From Planctomycetota bacterium (GTDB lineage Bacteria > Planctomycetota > Planctomycetia > Gemmatales > Gemmataceae), in the NCBI GenBank assembly GCA_021809185.1, contig JAKBAI010000021.1, positions 1 through 35,608 on the forward strand: a DNA stretch of 35,608 nt. Direction: 5' to 3'. Shown here piece after piece: positions 18,232 to 26,386 of this stretch. The notes under the pieces were generated by a model. The model did no database searches. It was given only the letters and a program-made list of their open reading frames with translations, and was not told the DNA's origin. Positions within the stretch are counted from its first letter, which is position 1; each line of letters begins with the position of its first letter. The position numbers and the translations under genes are program-made.

Positions 18232-19611
18232 TTATTCTTTCCATTCAAAACAATTAATGCCATCGAGATCTCGAATAAACAAAGTTTTTCCGTAAATTGC
18301 GAGATGTGCCCAAGTTTCTGATGTACTCAATTTTCTTTTTTCTAAAATACTAAATTGATTAGGATTGGCATCAATCAAATATAAAATGCCCATCTGATCC
18401 AATGCCAGAATTTGCTTGTTGTGACCAATCAGAGACCAATACTCCCCAAAGCGTGAATCACTTCGCCATTTCTCATTTCCGTTGAGTAAATCAATACAAA
18501 TCATTCTTCTGTCTTTTCCAAACAGATAGGCATAGTGATCGATAAATACTGGAGAGGTCATGTAGCCTTCGTATTTGAATGACCAACAATCTTTTAAATC
18601 CGATAATTTATCATTATCTGTGAGCTGCATTAATCTAGTATTTCCACCGTATGTACTTGTAAATATGGAAAGTCCAGTGCTATTCTTGAAAATAGAAGGA
18701 GTTAAGATATTCATTCCTCGGAAAGTAGGGATCTCTTTTTCTACAAGGACTTTCCCGGAATCAGGATCAACAATCACTAATTTAGTTCGAGTTTGAACAA
18801 CTAAAACCACTTGCTTTCCATACTTTACAAGGATAGGCGAAGAGAAAGCGCTACTCATCATCGCTTGGTCTTCTTTGAGAGTAGTCCATATTATCTTGCC
18901 GGTCTTTTTATCTATCTTCACGAGAGCAGAACCAACTTGAGCATAAACCCCTTTGTCATCGAGAATAGGTGAGCAGACAAAACCAAAATCAGGGGGTTTG
19001 GAGCCGACTTTGGACGGGAAATCTATATCCCATCGTACCTTCCCATCTTTTATCTCCAAGCAAATTAGACGGTCCCGTATACCAGCAACATAAATTGCAT
19101 CTTTATCGACCACAGGAGTTGAACGAATCCAGCTACCATTCCTCGCAGCGAAAAAAGGAACAGTTATTGAACCTTCCCACTGATATTTCCATAATTCTTT
19201 CCCAGTGAGACGATCAAGGCAATGAATAATCTCTAACTTTTTATTGGAAGTCTCCGTGGTAAAGACGTAGTCTTTAGTGATAATTGGTCCGGAATAGCTT
19301 GGCCCAAGATTCTCAAAACGCCACTTTTGAATGAGATTAGATTCTGAAAGATTTTTTGGCCAGGGAGAATTATTCGAAATGATTCCATCTCGATTCGGTC
19401 CACGCCACTGAAACCAGTCTAAAATTTGTTCGTTGGAAGTGGAATTATCAGTTTCTGGTTTTGCTGATACCGAAATAGTCAAGTCTGCGGATGAAGCCGT
19501 TGAGTTTTGATAGAGTCGATTGGATAGAATAGAGTTTTGAGAAAATAATCTAACATCGATTCCTGCTAAAAAAAGAAATGGGCTTAACAAAAGAATTATA
19601 AATTGAGTCAT
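18232..19611 (-). CDS. Exported PQQ-type beta-propeller protein
   Basis: This 459-residue protein begins with a hydrophobic signal segment (MTQFIILLLSPFLFLAGI), so it is probably exported. A polar linker (about 30-60) leads to WFQWRGPNRDG (66-76), the opening motif of planctomycete PQQ-like propeller proteins. The rest consists of repeated blades with 'AxD..G...W' endings, for example CLDRLTGKELWKYQW, CLEIKDGKVRWDIDF, KIDKKTGKIIWTTL and CIDLLNGNEKWRSD. Such propellers often serve as binding or scaffold domains, as in BamB; no cofactor-binding catalytic site is evident. A TTAGGA-type Shine-Dalgarno lies upstream of the ATG. The biological role is unknown. Confidence 0.88.
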   Translation of the reverse strand: MTQFIILLLSPFLFLAGIDVRLFSQNSILSNRLYQNSTASSADLTISVSAKPETDNSTSNEQILDWFQWRGPNRDGIISNNSPWPKNLSESNLIQKWRFENLGPSYSGPIITKDYVFTTETSNKKLEIIHCLDRLTGKELWKYQWEGSITVPFFAARNGSWIRSTPVVDKDAIYVAGIRDRLICLEIKDGKVRWDIDFPSKVGSKPPDFGFVCSPILDDKGVYAQVGSALVKIDKKTGKIIWTTLKEDQAMMSSAFSSPILVKYGKQVVLVVQTRTKLVIVDPDSGKVLVEKEIPTFRGMNILTPSIFKNSTGLSIFTSTYGGNTRLMQLTDNDKLSDLKDCWSFKYEGYMTSPVFIDHYAYLFGKDRRMICIDLLNGNEKWRSDSRFGEYWSLIGHNKQILALDQMGILYLIDANPNQFSILEKRKLSTSETWAHLAIYGKTLFIRDLDGINCFEWKE

Positions 19612-19823
19612 TGCAATTATTTCCTAACTCCAATTAATTTAAAAATCATGTAAATTTTGAATGTCTAAAAATTGATTATTTCCCTATGTAACTCTTTAGA
19701 AAGCTTATTCCATTTTTTTATCACAATTACCTAAATTACAAGCTTCAAAGGCAAGAAGTTGATTAAATAAGGACTTGTTTGTAACTATGTTTAATTCTTG
19801 CTCGTCCTCTAATCTGGAATATC

Positions 19824-20630
19824 TTATTGCGAAATAGTGCTTAGATTCTCTTCTAAAAGAGCTTTCTTGAGTTTATCGAGAGCAAGAGCCTGAACTTGCC
19901 GAACCCTCTCTTTAGAAAGTCCAAGTTCCTTGCCGACGATCGCGAGAGTTGGATTTGAAATTATTTCAGGGGAACAAAATCGCAATCTCAAAATCATTTT
20001 TTCTCTCATAGAGAGCAACGGATGCTCGTCTCTAAGAAATTCAAAAACATTGAAATGAGAAGAAGAGGTGAGTTCAGGTTCTAACTCTTCCCCAGGCTCC
20101 CCCTCTGGTAAACTATCTAATGAAGCAGATCGCGTAAGCCAATCGTTACTTTGACGTTGACCAATTCGAGCTAGAGCACGAACAAGACAGGTATAAGCAT
20201 AGGTGCTAAAACGTATTCCAAGCCAAGGATTGTAGGCAGCAACTGCTTGAATTAGAACTAGATGGCAATCGCCAATTAAATCATCTGCACGATGAGGACT
20301 TAATAATTTTTGGCGAACCGCTCTATAGACTAACTTTCGATTTCCAACAACGATTCGATCGCGAAGGGAATGGTAATAACGATCCCAACGTTGACATTCA
20401 GATATGGATTTTGCATTGTGCCAACGGTAAGCGGCATAATGCATGCGCTTCGCAATATCTTTAGTAACGTTATCTGGCATATACTGATCACGATGTTTTG
20501 AATCGTCTACAGCGATTTGAGGAGCGAACTGAACTTCGGCATCTGATTGTTCGAAAGTTGAATCGTATACGAATTTCGGTTTCAGCTTATTGACAACAGA
20601 AATCCTTGATTTTAATGCAGTGTTTGACAT
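19824..20630 (-). CDS. Sigma-70 family RNA polymerase sigma factor
   Basis: The protein has 268 residues. Region 2 spans about 90-165 (DLIGDCHLVLIQAVAAYNP, then GIRFSTYAYTCLVRAL, the core-binding and -10-recognition helices). Region 4 spans about 205-260 (LSMREKMILRLRF..., then GLSKERVRQVQALALDKLKKAL, the -35-recognition helix-turn-helix). An acidic linker (PEGEPGEELEPE, 175-186) joins them, and the first 60 residues are unlike the primary sigma region 1. The layout fits an alternative sigma factor more than RpoD or a minimal ECF factor. The ATG follows GGAG at seven bases. The gene is divergent from the MerR/B12-fold regulator, and its promoter is flanked by that regulator's probable operators. 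The regulon is unknown. Confidence 0.9.
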   Translation of the reverse strand: MSNTALKSRISVVNKLKPKFVYDSTFEQSDAEVQFAPQIAVDDSKHRDQYMPDNVTKDIAKRMHYAAYRWHNAKSISECQRWDRYYHSLRDRIVVGNRKLVYRAVRQKLLSPHRADDLIGDCHLVLIQAVAAYNPWLGIRFSTYAYTCLVRALARIGQRQSNDWLTRSASLDSLPEGEPGEELEPELTSSSHFNVFEFLRDEHPLLSMREKMILRLRFCSPEIISNPTLAIVGKELGLSKERVRQVQALALDKLKKALLEENLSTISQ

Positions 20631-20678
20631 CGTACGCTCCAGACAGACAAATATATATAAACAAAAGTTAGATAATCA

Positions 20679-20714
20679 TAACGTCCAAAACGTTTTAATC
20701 GTCCAAATCGTCTA
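20679..20714 (-). promoter_or_regulatory. Operator array 1: four contiguous 9-bp direct repeats
   Basis: Read on the plus strand, 20679-20714 consists of TAACGTCCA, AAACGTTTT, AATCGTCCA and AATCGTCTA with no gaps. It lies at the predicted transcription start and early leader of the sigma gene, where a bound protein would block transcription. Head-to-tail repeats are the known target type of CarH- and BldC-like MerR domains, and such a protein is encoded 190 bp away. Confidence 0.68.
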
Positions 20715-20719
20715 CATTA

Positions 20720-20748
20720 TTTATACTGTTAACTTTTTTGATTGTCAA
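20720..20748 (-). promoter_or_regulatory. Consensus promoter of the sigma-factor gene
   Basis: On the minus strand, a perfect TTGACA (20743-20748) is followed by a 17-bp spacer and TATAAA (20720-20725). The predicted start is near 20713, giving a leader of about 80 nt. This is the best housekeeping-type promoter in the window. Confidence 0.75.
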
Positions 20749-20757
20749 CTTGTAATC

Positions 20758-20775
20758 TGGACGATTTGACCGATT
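20758..20775. promoter_or_regulatory. Operator array 2: two 9-bp direct repeats, opposite orientation
   Basis: TGGACGATT and TGACCGATT are adjacent here. Their complement, AATCGGTCA-AATCGTCCA, matches the repeat of array 1. The site lies just upstream of the sigma-gene -35 element (about -45 to -62). Confidence 0.58.
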
Positions 20776-20869
20776 TTTTCCCAGAAACCAAAAAAATAAT
20801 CACTTTTTAAGGTGTCAAATCTAAATTTGAGATGATATAATAGATAAAATGAGTTTTTATTAGGATGAA

Positions 20870-20897
20870 ATGGACGATTTATTGGAGTGTGTACTAT
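20870..20897 (+). promoter_or_regulatory. Candidate autoregulated, leaderless promoter of the MerR/B12-fold gene
   Basis: TACTAT (20892-20897) lies eight bases before the ATG at 20906, so transcription from it would start at or next to the start codon. The third operator copy, TGGACGATTT (20871-20880), overlaps the -35 position. No Shine-Dalgarno stands close to the ATG, which fits leaderless translation. A second possible -10, TATAAT at 20836-20841, would instead give a leader of about 60 nt with the operator inside it. Confidence 0.45.
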
Positions 20898-20905
20898 AGT
20901 AAAGT

Positions 20906-22147
20906 ATGAATACTCAAATTAGGAATGTTCCTCAAATAAATGAGAATCGATATGTGAGTACTGCCCAAGCTGCTCAGGCTCTTGGTATCAGTGTTACAAC
21001 GGTTAAGAGATGGGTGGATGACGGGATATTACCTGCCTACAAAACTGCTGGTGGACATCGCAAATTATTGATGGGGGATATTTTGCGTGTGGCCAGAGAA
21101 GGGAATTTACCTCAACTCGATCTTACTAAACTTCTTCCTCAACCACAATCATCCAATTTTAATGATCCTGAAACAGTTCGATTGCAATTGTTATCCGCTG
21201 TGAATAATATTGATTCCGAATTGATTCGAAGTCTTATCCATCGAGCCTATTTACAAGGGTTTTCGATCGAAATTATAGCCGATCGAATAATATCTCCGGT
21301 ATTAATCGAAGTTGGGCATGCTTGGGAAACTGGCAAAATTGAGGTAATGCACGAGCATCGAGCGACGCAGGCCATTGTTTCGGCACTTTATGAATTAAAG
21401 GGGCATTTACGTTCCCATGTATCCGTTGAAAGACCGGTTGCTGTAGGTGGTGCCCCCGAGCACGATCATTACATTTTACCTTCTCTATTGGCTAAATTAG
21501 TTTTGTTAGATGCTGGATGGGAAGTAATTCATTTAGGGCCTCATACCCCATTTAGTGCTTTCAAATCATCCATAAATGAGCTATTGCCTCAATTAGTATG
21601 GATTTCCGTAACTCATTTAACCGATCCTTTCAAATTCATTCAAGAATATAACTCTTTCTTTCGCTATGCGGAGTCAATGGGAGTACCAGTAGCCATTGGG
21701 GGTCGAGCATTGAACGAAAACATCCGACATCAATTAAATTACACTACTTTTGGGGATGGGTTGTCTCAGCTCGGCACTTTTGCTAGGACATTGAATAAAA
21801 TCCCTTCGCTTCCACGTCGCGGGAGACCATCTATATCCCACGAGAAATTTCTGGAAAAAAAATTAAATACTACCGAAAGTACTTTAGATCCTCATTTTCT
21901 CATAAATCATAGTATTCACGATATTTCTACCCAGTCTAATTCTGATAATTATACTATCGATAATAATTTAGTTTGTAACGATCAAAATCAAGTTACTGCT
22001 TCAGCAGATGGTTCTTCAGCTGTTATCAATCACATTCTGAAGGGAAATACTTCGAACAAATCGGATGTTAAGGAGGATTCAATATTATCAGATAACTCAT
22101 TCTGTAGACCTGATGTGAATGAAATTGAAAAGAAGATTGAATCGTAA
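20906..22147 (+). CDS. MerR/BldC-type regulator with cobalamin-binding-like domains (CarH/LitR-like)
   Basis: This 413-residue cytoplasmic transcription regulator has three parts. Residues 14-65 form a MerR/BldC-type winged HTH (STAQAAQALGISVTTVKRWVDDG and TAGGHRK). Residues about 88-170 form the helical B12-cap domain with the CarH-type motif W140-x9-E150-H151. Residues about 175-310 form a Rossmann-like B12-binding domain (GWEVIHLGPHTP, 204-215). In CarH a His in E/D-x-H-x-x-G binds cobalt. Here the aligned stretch is D187-H-Y189-I-L-P192, with Tyr at the ligand position and Pro in place of Gly. The last 100 residues are a Ser/Asn/Asp-rich disordered tail. It probably represses itself and the divergent sigma gene through the 9-bp repeats. 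Whether it still senses B12 or light is doubtful. Confidence 0.88.
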   Translation: MNTQIRNVPQINENRYVSTAQAAQALGISVTTVKRWVDDGILPAYKTAGGHRKLLMGDILRVAREGNLPQLDLTKLLPQPQSSNFNDPETVRLQLLSAVNNIDSELIRSLIHRAYLQGFSIEIIADRIISPVLIEVGHAWETGKIEVMHEHRATQAIVSALYELKGHLRSHVSVERPVAVGGAPEHDHYILPSLLAKLVLLDAGWEVIHLGPHTPFSAFKSSINELLPQLVWISVTHLTDPFKFIQEYNSFFRYAESMGVPVAIGGRALNENIRHQLNYTTFGDGLSQLGTFARTLNKIPSLPRRGRPSISHEKFLEKKLNTTESTLDPHFLINHSIHDISTQSNSDNYTIDNNLVCNDQNQVTASADGSSAVINHILKGNTSNKSDVKEDSILSDNSFCRPDVNEIEKKIES

Positions 22148-22551
22148 CGCCTCAGAGAACTGAATGATTTTGCACTTGCAATGCTGATGTAGTTTGATGC
22201 GTCTGTCGAATGAGATAAACCTATTTGAATGAGATAACTCTACCGATTTGAAAAATTTACCTTTACCAGATCAATCATTTGCAACGATTACTGAAAACTA
22301 AAAACAAAGTCATTTACTGAAATCCATTTTTTTTATTGACATAAAATTGTAAAATAGAATAGATAGAAAATTTGTAGCTCGGAACCTTTGTGATCGAAAT
22401 TCGTTCTTACTTTTCCGTTTGAAGATCAACTCGGAAATGCAGAATGTTCTTTTTATTGAAACGGTGATTTATATCAAACGGTTTCTTCGATAACGAGAAC
22501 AAAAAATATTGGTCCGAAACACGAACATAACTTCGCAGGAGATCCCCCATC
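22148..22551. other. Gene-free region upstream of the acyl-CoA dehydrogenase gene
   Basis: These 404 bp have no coding frame of note. They contain a promoter-like TTGACA (22336) and two AAACGGT copies (22459-22465 and 22476-22482) 17 bp apart, of unknown meaning. Confidence 0.45.
22336..22365 (+). promoter_or_regulatory. Candidate promoter for the acyl-CoA dehydrogenase gene
   Basis: A perfect TTGACA (22336-22341) is followed after 18 bp by TAGATA (22360-22365), a weak -10. It would give a leader of about 180 nt before the ATG at 22552. Confidence 0.4.
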
Positions 22552-24324
22552 ATGGCACTCACGGCAAATCAGCTTGAACAACAAAAGAAACAAGCTGAAG
22601 AACTGTTGTTTTCGGGTCCAGAATCACTCGGCTTTGCTGATTCGCTATTTTTTGGACGATTTAGAAGCGATTTGATCTTTCCATATCCAAAATTATCGAA
22701 TGAAGAACAGCAAATTTGTACTCGAGCCGTTGAGCAAGTTCGAAAATTTGCTGATGAGAAGATAGATGCCCGGGCCATCGATCAACAGGCAGATATACCA
22801 GAAGAGGTTATTCGAGGCTTAGCGGAATTAGGTATACTGGGCATGACGGCGCCGATCGAATTAGGCGGGAAGGGATTCAATCAAAGCCAATATTGTCAGG
22901 TAATGGAAGTCATCGGGGGGCATTGTGCCTCAACAGCTGTTTTTGTAAATGCACACCATAGTATTGGGATTCGGGCATTGTTATTATTTGGAACAGAAGA
23001 GCAAAAGAAAAAATGGTTGCCCGATTTGATTCATGCCCGAAAATTAGCGGCCTTCGCTTTGACAGAACCGATGGCCGGTTCCGATGCAGGCAACGTGCAA
23101 ACCAATGCCATACCAACGGAGGATGGAAAAGCTTTTCTATTAACAGGAGAAAAACGATATATCACCAATGGAGGAATTGCCGGTGTATTAACCGTCATGG
23201 CCAGAACGCCCTCGCCGAAGAATCCTAAAGAGACCAAAGTAACTGCATTTCTAGTAACCCCAGATATGCCGGGGTTTGAAGTGGTGGAAGTACGAGCTGA
23301 AAAATGCGGGATCCGTGGCACGGCAACCGGGCGATTGCGTTTTACGAATATGCGCGTACCCCGGGAAAATATACTTGGTCCTGAAGGAAAAGGGTTGAAA
23401 GTTGCTCTCACGGTTTTGGATTTTGGCCGAACTACTTTCGGTGCGAGCTGTACTGGAGTTGCTAAATTCTGTATTCAAGCTGCTTCGAAACACGCTCTCC
23501 ATCGTGTTCAATTTCAACAAACTCTCTCTGAATTTGAACTGGTCAAAAAGAAAATCGCTTTCATGTCGGCTCATGCGTTTGCTATGGAAGCTACTACCCG
23601 ACAATGTGCCGCTTTTATTGATCGCGGCGCAGAAGATTATAAGTTAGAAACAGCAATTCTCAAAGTATTTGCTACCGAACATCTATGGACAATTGTCAAT
23701 GATACCATCCAGATTTTTGGTGGGCAAGCATATTTTAATAATGAACCGTATGAACGTTTGATGCGGGATGCCAGAATCAACACCATTGGAGAAGGGGCCA
23801 ACGATGTTCTAAAAGCTTTTATCGCAGTCGTTGGCTGCCGAGGACCAGGGATGTATCTCGATCGGCTCCGCAAATCGATGCCTAAACTTTTAGCTTTTGG
23901 CTTCGGTTTTCTGATTCGATCAATAACTCCCATCGGTTTACCAAAAATTCCTTTGCAGAGTCCTGAACTTCACGAATACGGTCATCGTCTCGCTCTGGCT
24001 ATTAAAAAGCTGAATCGGATTTTACCATGGGTTTTTCTCAAAGCGAAAACCGAAGAAAGATTCATTCAGAGCCAGCATCAACACGAACGCCTTGCCAATA
24101 TCTGTATCGATTTATATACATCGAGCTGTGCTCTAAGCCGATTGGACCACGAAATCCAGAAGAAATCCGATTCTCCTGCAGTTCAGGCAGAGATTCTTGC
24201 TGGGAAACATTTTCTCGAACTTGCTAATGATCGAATTAAACAGAATTTTCAGTTCTTATTTAATCAGAATGATGACTTGACGAACGAAACAGCTGATGCT
24301 ACCCTAAAATTATTCCAAGCCTAG
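22552..24324 (+). CDS. Acyl-CoA dehydrogenase, VLCAD-like
   Basis: The 590-residue flavoenzyme oxidises acyl-CoA to trans-2-enoyl-CoA, the first step of fatty-acid beta-oxidation. The N-terminal helical domain (to about 160) is followed by the beta domain with the FAD/substrate motif FALTEPMAGSDAG (168-180) and the strand ITNGGIAGVLTVMART. The C-terminal helical domain has QIFGGQAYFNNEPYERLMRD (387-406) and IGEGANDVL, in which Glu414 matches the catalytic base of the VLCAD/ACAD9 group ('EGTND'). A further 170 C-terminal residues, longer than short-chain homologues, also fit the VLCAD type. AGGAG (22537-22541) precedes the ATG. It stands alone, without other beta-oxidation genes nearby. Confidence 0.93.
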   Translation: MALTANQLEQQKKQAEELLFSGPESLGFADSLFFGRFRSDLIFPYPKLSNEEQQICTRAVEQVRKFADEKIDARAIDQQADIPEEVIRGLAELGILGMTAPIELGGKGFNQSQYCQVMEVIGGHCASTAVFVNAHHSIGIRALLLFGTEEQKKKWLPDLIHARKLAAFALTEPMAGSDAGNVQTNAIPTEDGKAFLLTGEKRYITNGGIAGVLTVMARTPSPKNPKETKVTAFLVTPDMPGFEVVEVRAEKCGIRGTATGRLRFTNMRVPRENILGPEGKGLKVALTVLDFGRTTFGASCTGVAKFCIQAASKHALHRVQFQQTLSEFELVKKKIAFMSAHAFAMEATTRQCAAFIDRGAEDYKLETAILKVFATEHLWTIVNDTIQIFGGQAYFNNEPYERLMRDARINTIGEGANDVLKAFIAVVGCRGPGMYLDRLRKSMPKLLAFGFGFLIRSITPIGLPKIPLQSPELHEYGHRLALAIKKLNRILPWVFLKAKTEERFIQSQHQHERLANICIDLYTSSCALSRLDHEIQKKSDSPAVQAEILAGKHFLELANDRIKQNFQFLFNQNDDLTNETADATLKLFQA

Positions 24325-24633
24325 TTAGCTTAGCTTACTCAGATTACCAATCTTATTTACACCAATTTAGCGGGTTAAATCATTCAATCTTTACTAATCA
24401 CCCTGTAGTATTTATCTTGCTTTATCCCGCTTATCTATTTTCAACTTCTTTGAATTTGCTCTTGTCAACTAGCCAGATTTTTTGAATAATCTTATAGAAT
24501 CTTAGCACAAAAAGCATTGCTTTTAGGATAGGAACGGAAGTACCAGAACGGATCGTGCATTTAGACCCAGATTCGTTCCCACTAAGGATTCGAACAAGTT
24601 GAATCCGAATTGTTTTATTAGGATGACGCTCGA
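24325..24633. other. Gene-free region before the flippase gene
   Basis: These 309 bp have no credible coding frame. A small inverted repeat, GGATTC (24586-24591) and GAATCC (24601-24606), lies just before the ribosome-binding region of the flippase. A GTTCGAATCC-like stretch on the minus strand resembles a tRNA T-loop, but its arms do not pair as a tRNA. Confidence 0.45.
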
Positions 24634-26169
24634 TTGGCCAAACGAAAATGGATTTTAGGTGCGCTAACCAACTGGCTAGCGTTCTTTGCAACTATCGTTG
24701 TTTCTTTTTTTCTTTCTCCCTATCTCATCAAAAGCCTGGGAGATAGCCAATACGGTTGTTGGGTATTCGTCGAGTCGATTCTTGCTTATTTCACTCTTTT
24801 TGATATGGGTATAGCTGCTTGTGTGGTTCGTTATGTCTCTCGTTATCACACGGTTAAAGAGTGGACTTCTCTCAATCAGATTGTTTCTTCAAGTTTTGTA
24901 GTATTTGTTGGATTAGCATGTCTGGTTTTCTTGATTGGTTTGTTGTTAATGCCGATATTAATTCTGCCGCTAAGTCAAGATCTTGTCAATAATGTTCATC
25001 TTTTCCCTTTTATGTATCTCATGTTGGTTAATCTAGCGCTTACTTTACCGCTGAGTACCTTTCCTGCTATTTTGGATGGATTGAATCGATTCACTCATAA
25101 AAGTCTTATCCGATTGGTCTCTCTCGCTGTTCGAACTATTGCGATTGTGATGGTGGTAGAGCGTTCACCTAATCTCTGGGATTTAGGGATTATATTCACG
25201 GTCGTTAACTTTGCTGAACATCTAGTTATGGCTATCTTCGCTTGGAAACATTTACCTAGTTTGAGAATTCGCCTGTCGCTGGTAAACGGGAAGACGATTA
25301 AATTGATCTGGAACTATAGTATCGATGCGTTTTTGATCATGATTGCTGGTAGAATCACGTTGCAATCTCCTGCTTTGATCATCGGTTTATTTATGCAACC
25401 CGCTTTTGTAACCTGGTTTGCTATTTCTTTACGATTGGTTGAATTTGCCCGCGCTTTCTTGCGTTCCGCGACTACGATTATTTCCCCAACCATTAGCTCT
25501 TTGGACGCTCAGGGGGATGAAGGAACCATTCGGAAGGTTTTTATCCAGACTTCGAAGTGGTCGCTATATTTCATGATTCCCATTCAATTAGGTTTAATTC
25601 TTCTGGGAAAACCTTTTCTCCGCTTATGGTTACATTCCGAAGAATATGAATTAAGTTCTTATCCTAGCTTGTGGGTGTTGAGTATCCCGTTATTTTTATT
25701 TGCTGTCCAATCGATTGGAGTTCGAATTTTGTATGGAACGGCAAGATTGAAGCCTTTTACCAGAATTTGTATAGCTGAAGCTATCTTGAATATCGTTCTT
25801 AGCTTTATTCTTATTAAACCTTATGGAATCTTCGGAATTGCCTGGGCATTGACTATTCCGCAAACCATTTCTTGCCTTGCGGTGATTGTTTTGATTGGCA
25901 ACGAATTAAAACTTTCTTGGAAAAACTATTTTCTAGAATCGTGGTTCAAGCCTTTGATTGCAAATTTGATTCTGGGGATGATTTGGCTTAGTTTAATGGC
26001 TCCTATCAATCACTGGCATCAGTTTGCTCTCTTACTTGGGCAGGGTTTATTAGGATATGTTTGTGTTCTTCTTCTTTCGGAAGTGTATCTCGTTTTCCAA
26101 ATTCTTCATAAATTCTTTGCTATTTTACCGAAGATAAACTGGAATAATTGGGTGATTTTTCGAAATTAG
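24634..26169 (+). CDS. MOP-superfamily polysaccharide flippase (Wzx-like)
   Basis: This 511-residue integral membrane protein has about 12-14 hydrophobic helices spread over its whole length. The opening WILGALTNWLAFFATIVVSFFLSPYLIKSLGD and the following 'GCWVFVESILAYFTLFDMGI' match the Wzx/polysaccharide-transporter branch of the MOP superfamily. Such proteins move lipid-linked oligosaccharides across the cytoplasmic membrane for surface polysaccharide assembly. The start is a TTG: an in-frame stop lies at 24619, no in-frame ATG occurs early, and TAGGA sits about ten bases upstream. An ATG at 24623 is in another frame. No glycosyltransferases lie nearby, so the glycan is unknown. It heads a same-strand run with an ABC exporter. 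Confidence 0.88.
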   Translation: MAKRKWILGALTNWLAFFATIVVSFFLSPYLIKSLGDSQYGCWVFVESILAYFTLFDMGIAACVVRYVSRYHTVKEWTSLNQIVSSSFVVFVGLACLVFLIGLLLMPILILPLSQDLVNNVHLFPFMYLMLVNLALTLPLSTFPAILDGLNRFTHKSLIRLVSLAVRTIAIVMVVERSPNLWDLGIIFTVVNFAEHLVMAIFAWKHLPSLRIRLSLVNGKTIKLIWNYSIDAFLIMIAGRITLQSPALIIGLFMQPAFVTWFAISLRLVEFARAFLRSATTIISPTISSLDAQGDEGTIRKVFIQTSKWSLYFMIPIQLGLILLGKPFLRLWLHSEEYELSSYPSLWVLSIPLFLFAVQSIGVRILYGTARLKPFTRICIAEAILNIVLSFILIKPYGIFGIAWALTIPQTISCLAVIVLIGNELKLSWKNYFLESWFKPLIANLILGMIWLSLMAPINHWHQFALLLGQGLLGYVCVLLLSEVYLVFQILHKFFAILPKINWNNWVIFRN

Positions 26170-26386
26170 GAAAAGAGACCCTTTTAGATATTTGGCGATT
26201 ATAAAGAAAATTCGCGATTTAAATAAACTGGATAATCGTTTCTAATTCAAACATTTTTTGACGACCCCGATCCCTTTTTTATCTGATTTTTTGAAATGAT
26301 CAGATTAATTGCTATTGTTTCGATTGTTCATTTTCGTTAAGAGCTATTTTTGTTTTTCTGGTTTATTGGACCAGCTGGGTTTGATC

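Noticed and set aside
24580-24610. Possible tRNA T-arm on the minus strand (GTTCGAATCC)
   Set aside because: The flanking bases do not form a T-stem, and no acceptor, D or anticodon stems can be built around it.
26309-26386. N-terminal extension of the ABC ATPase
   Set aside because: It starts with TTG without a ribosome-binding site and adds a hydrophobic stretch not found in ABC ATPases.
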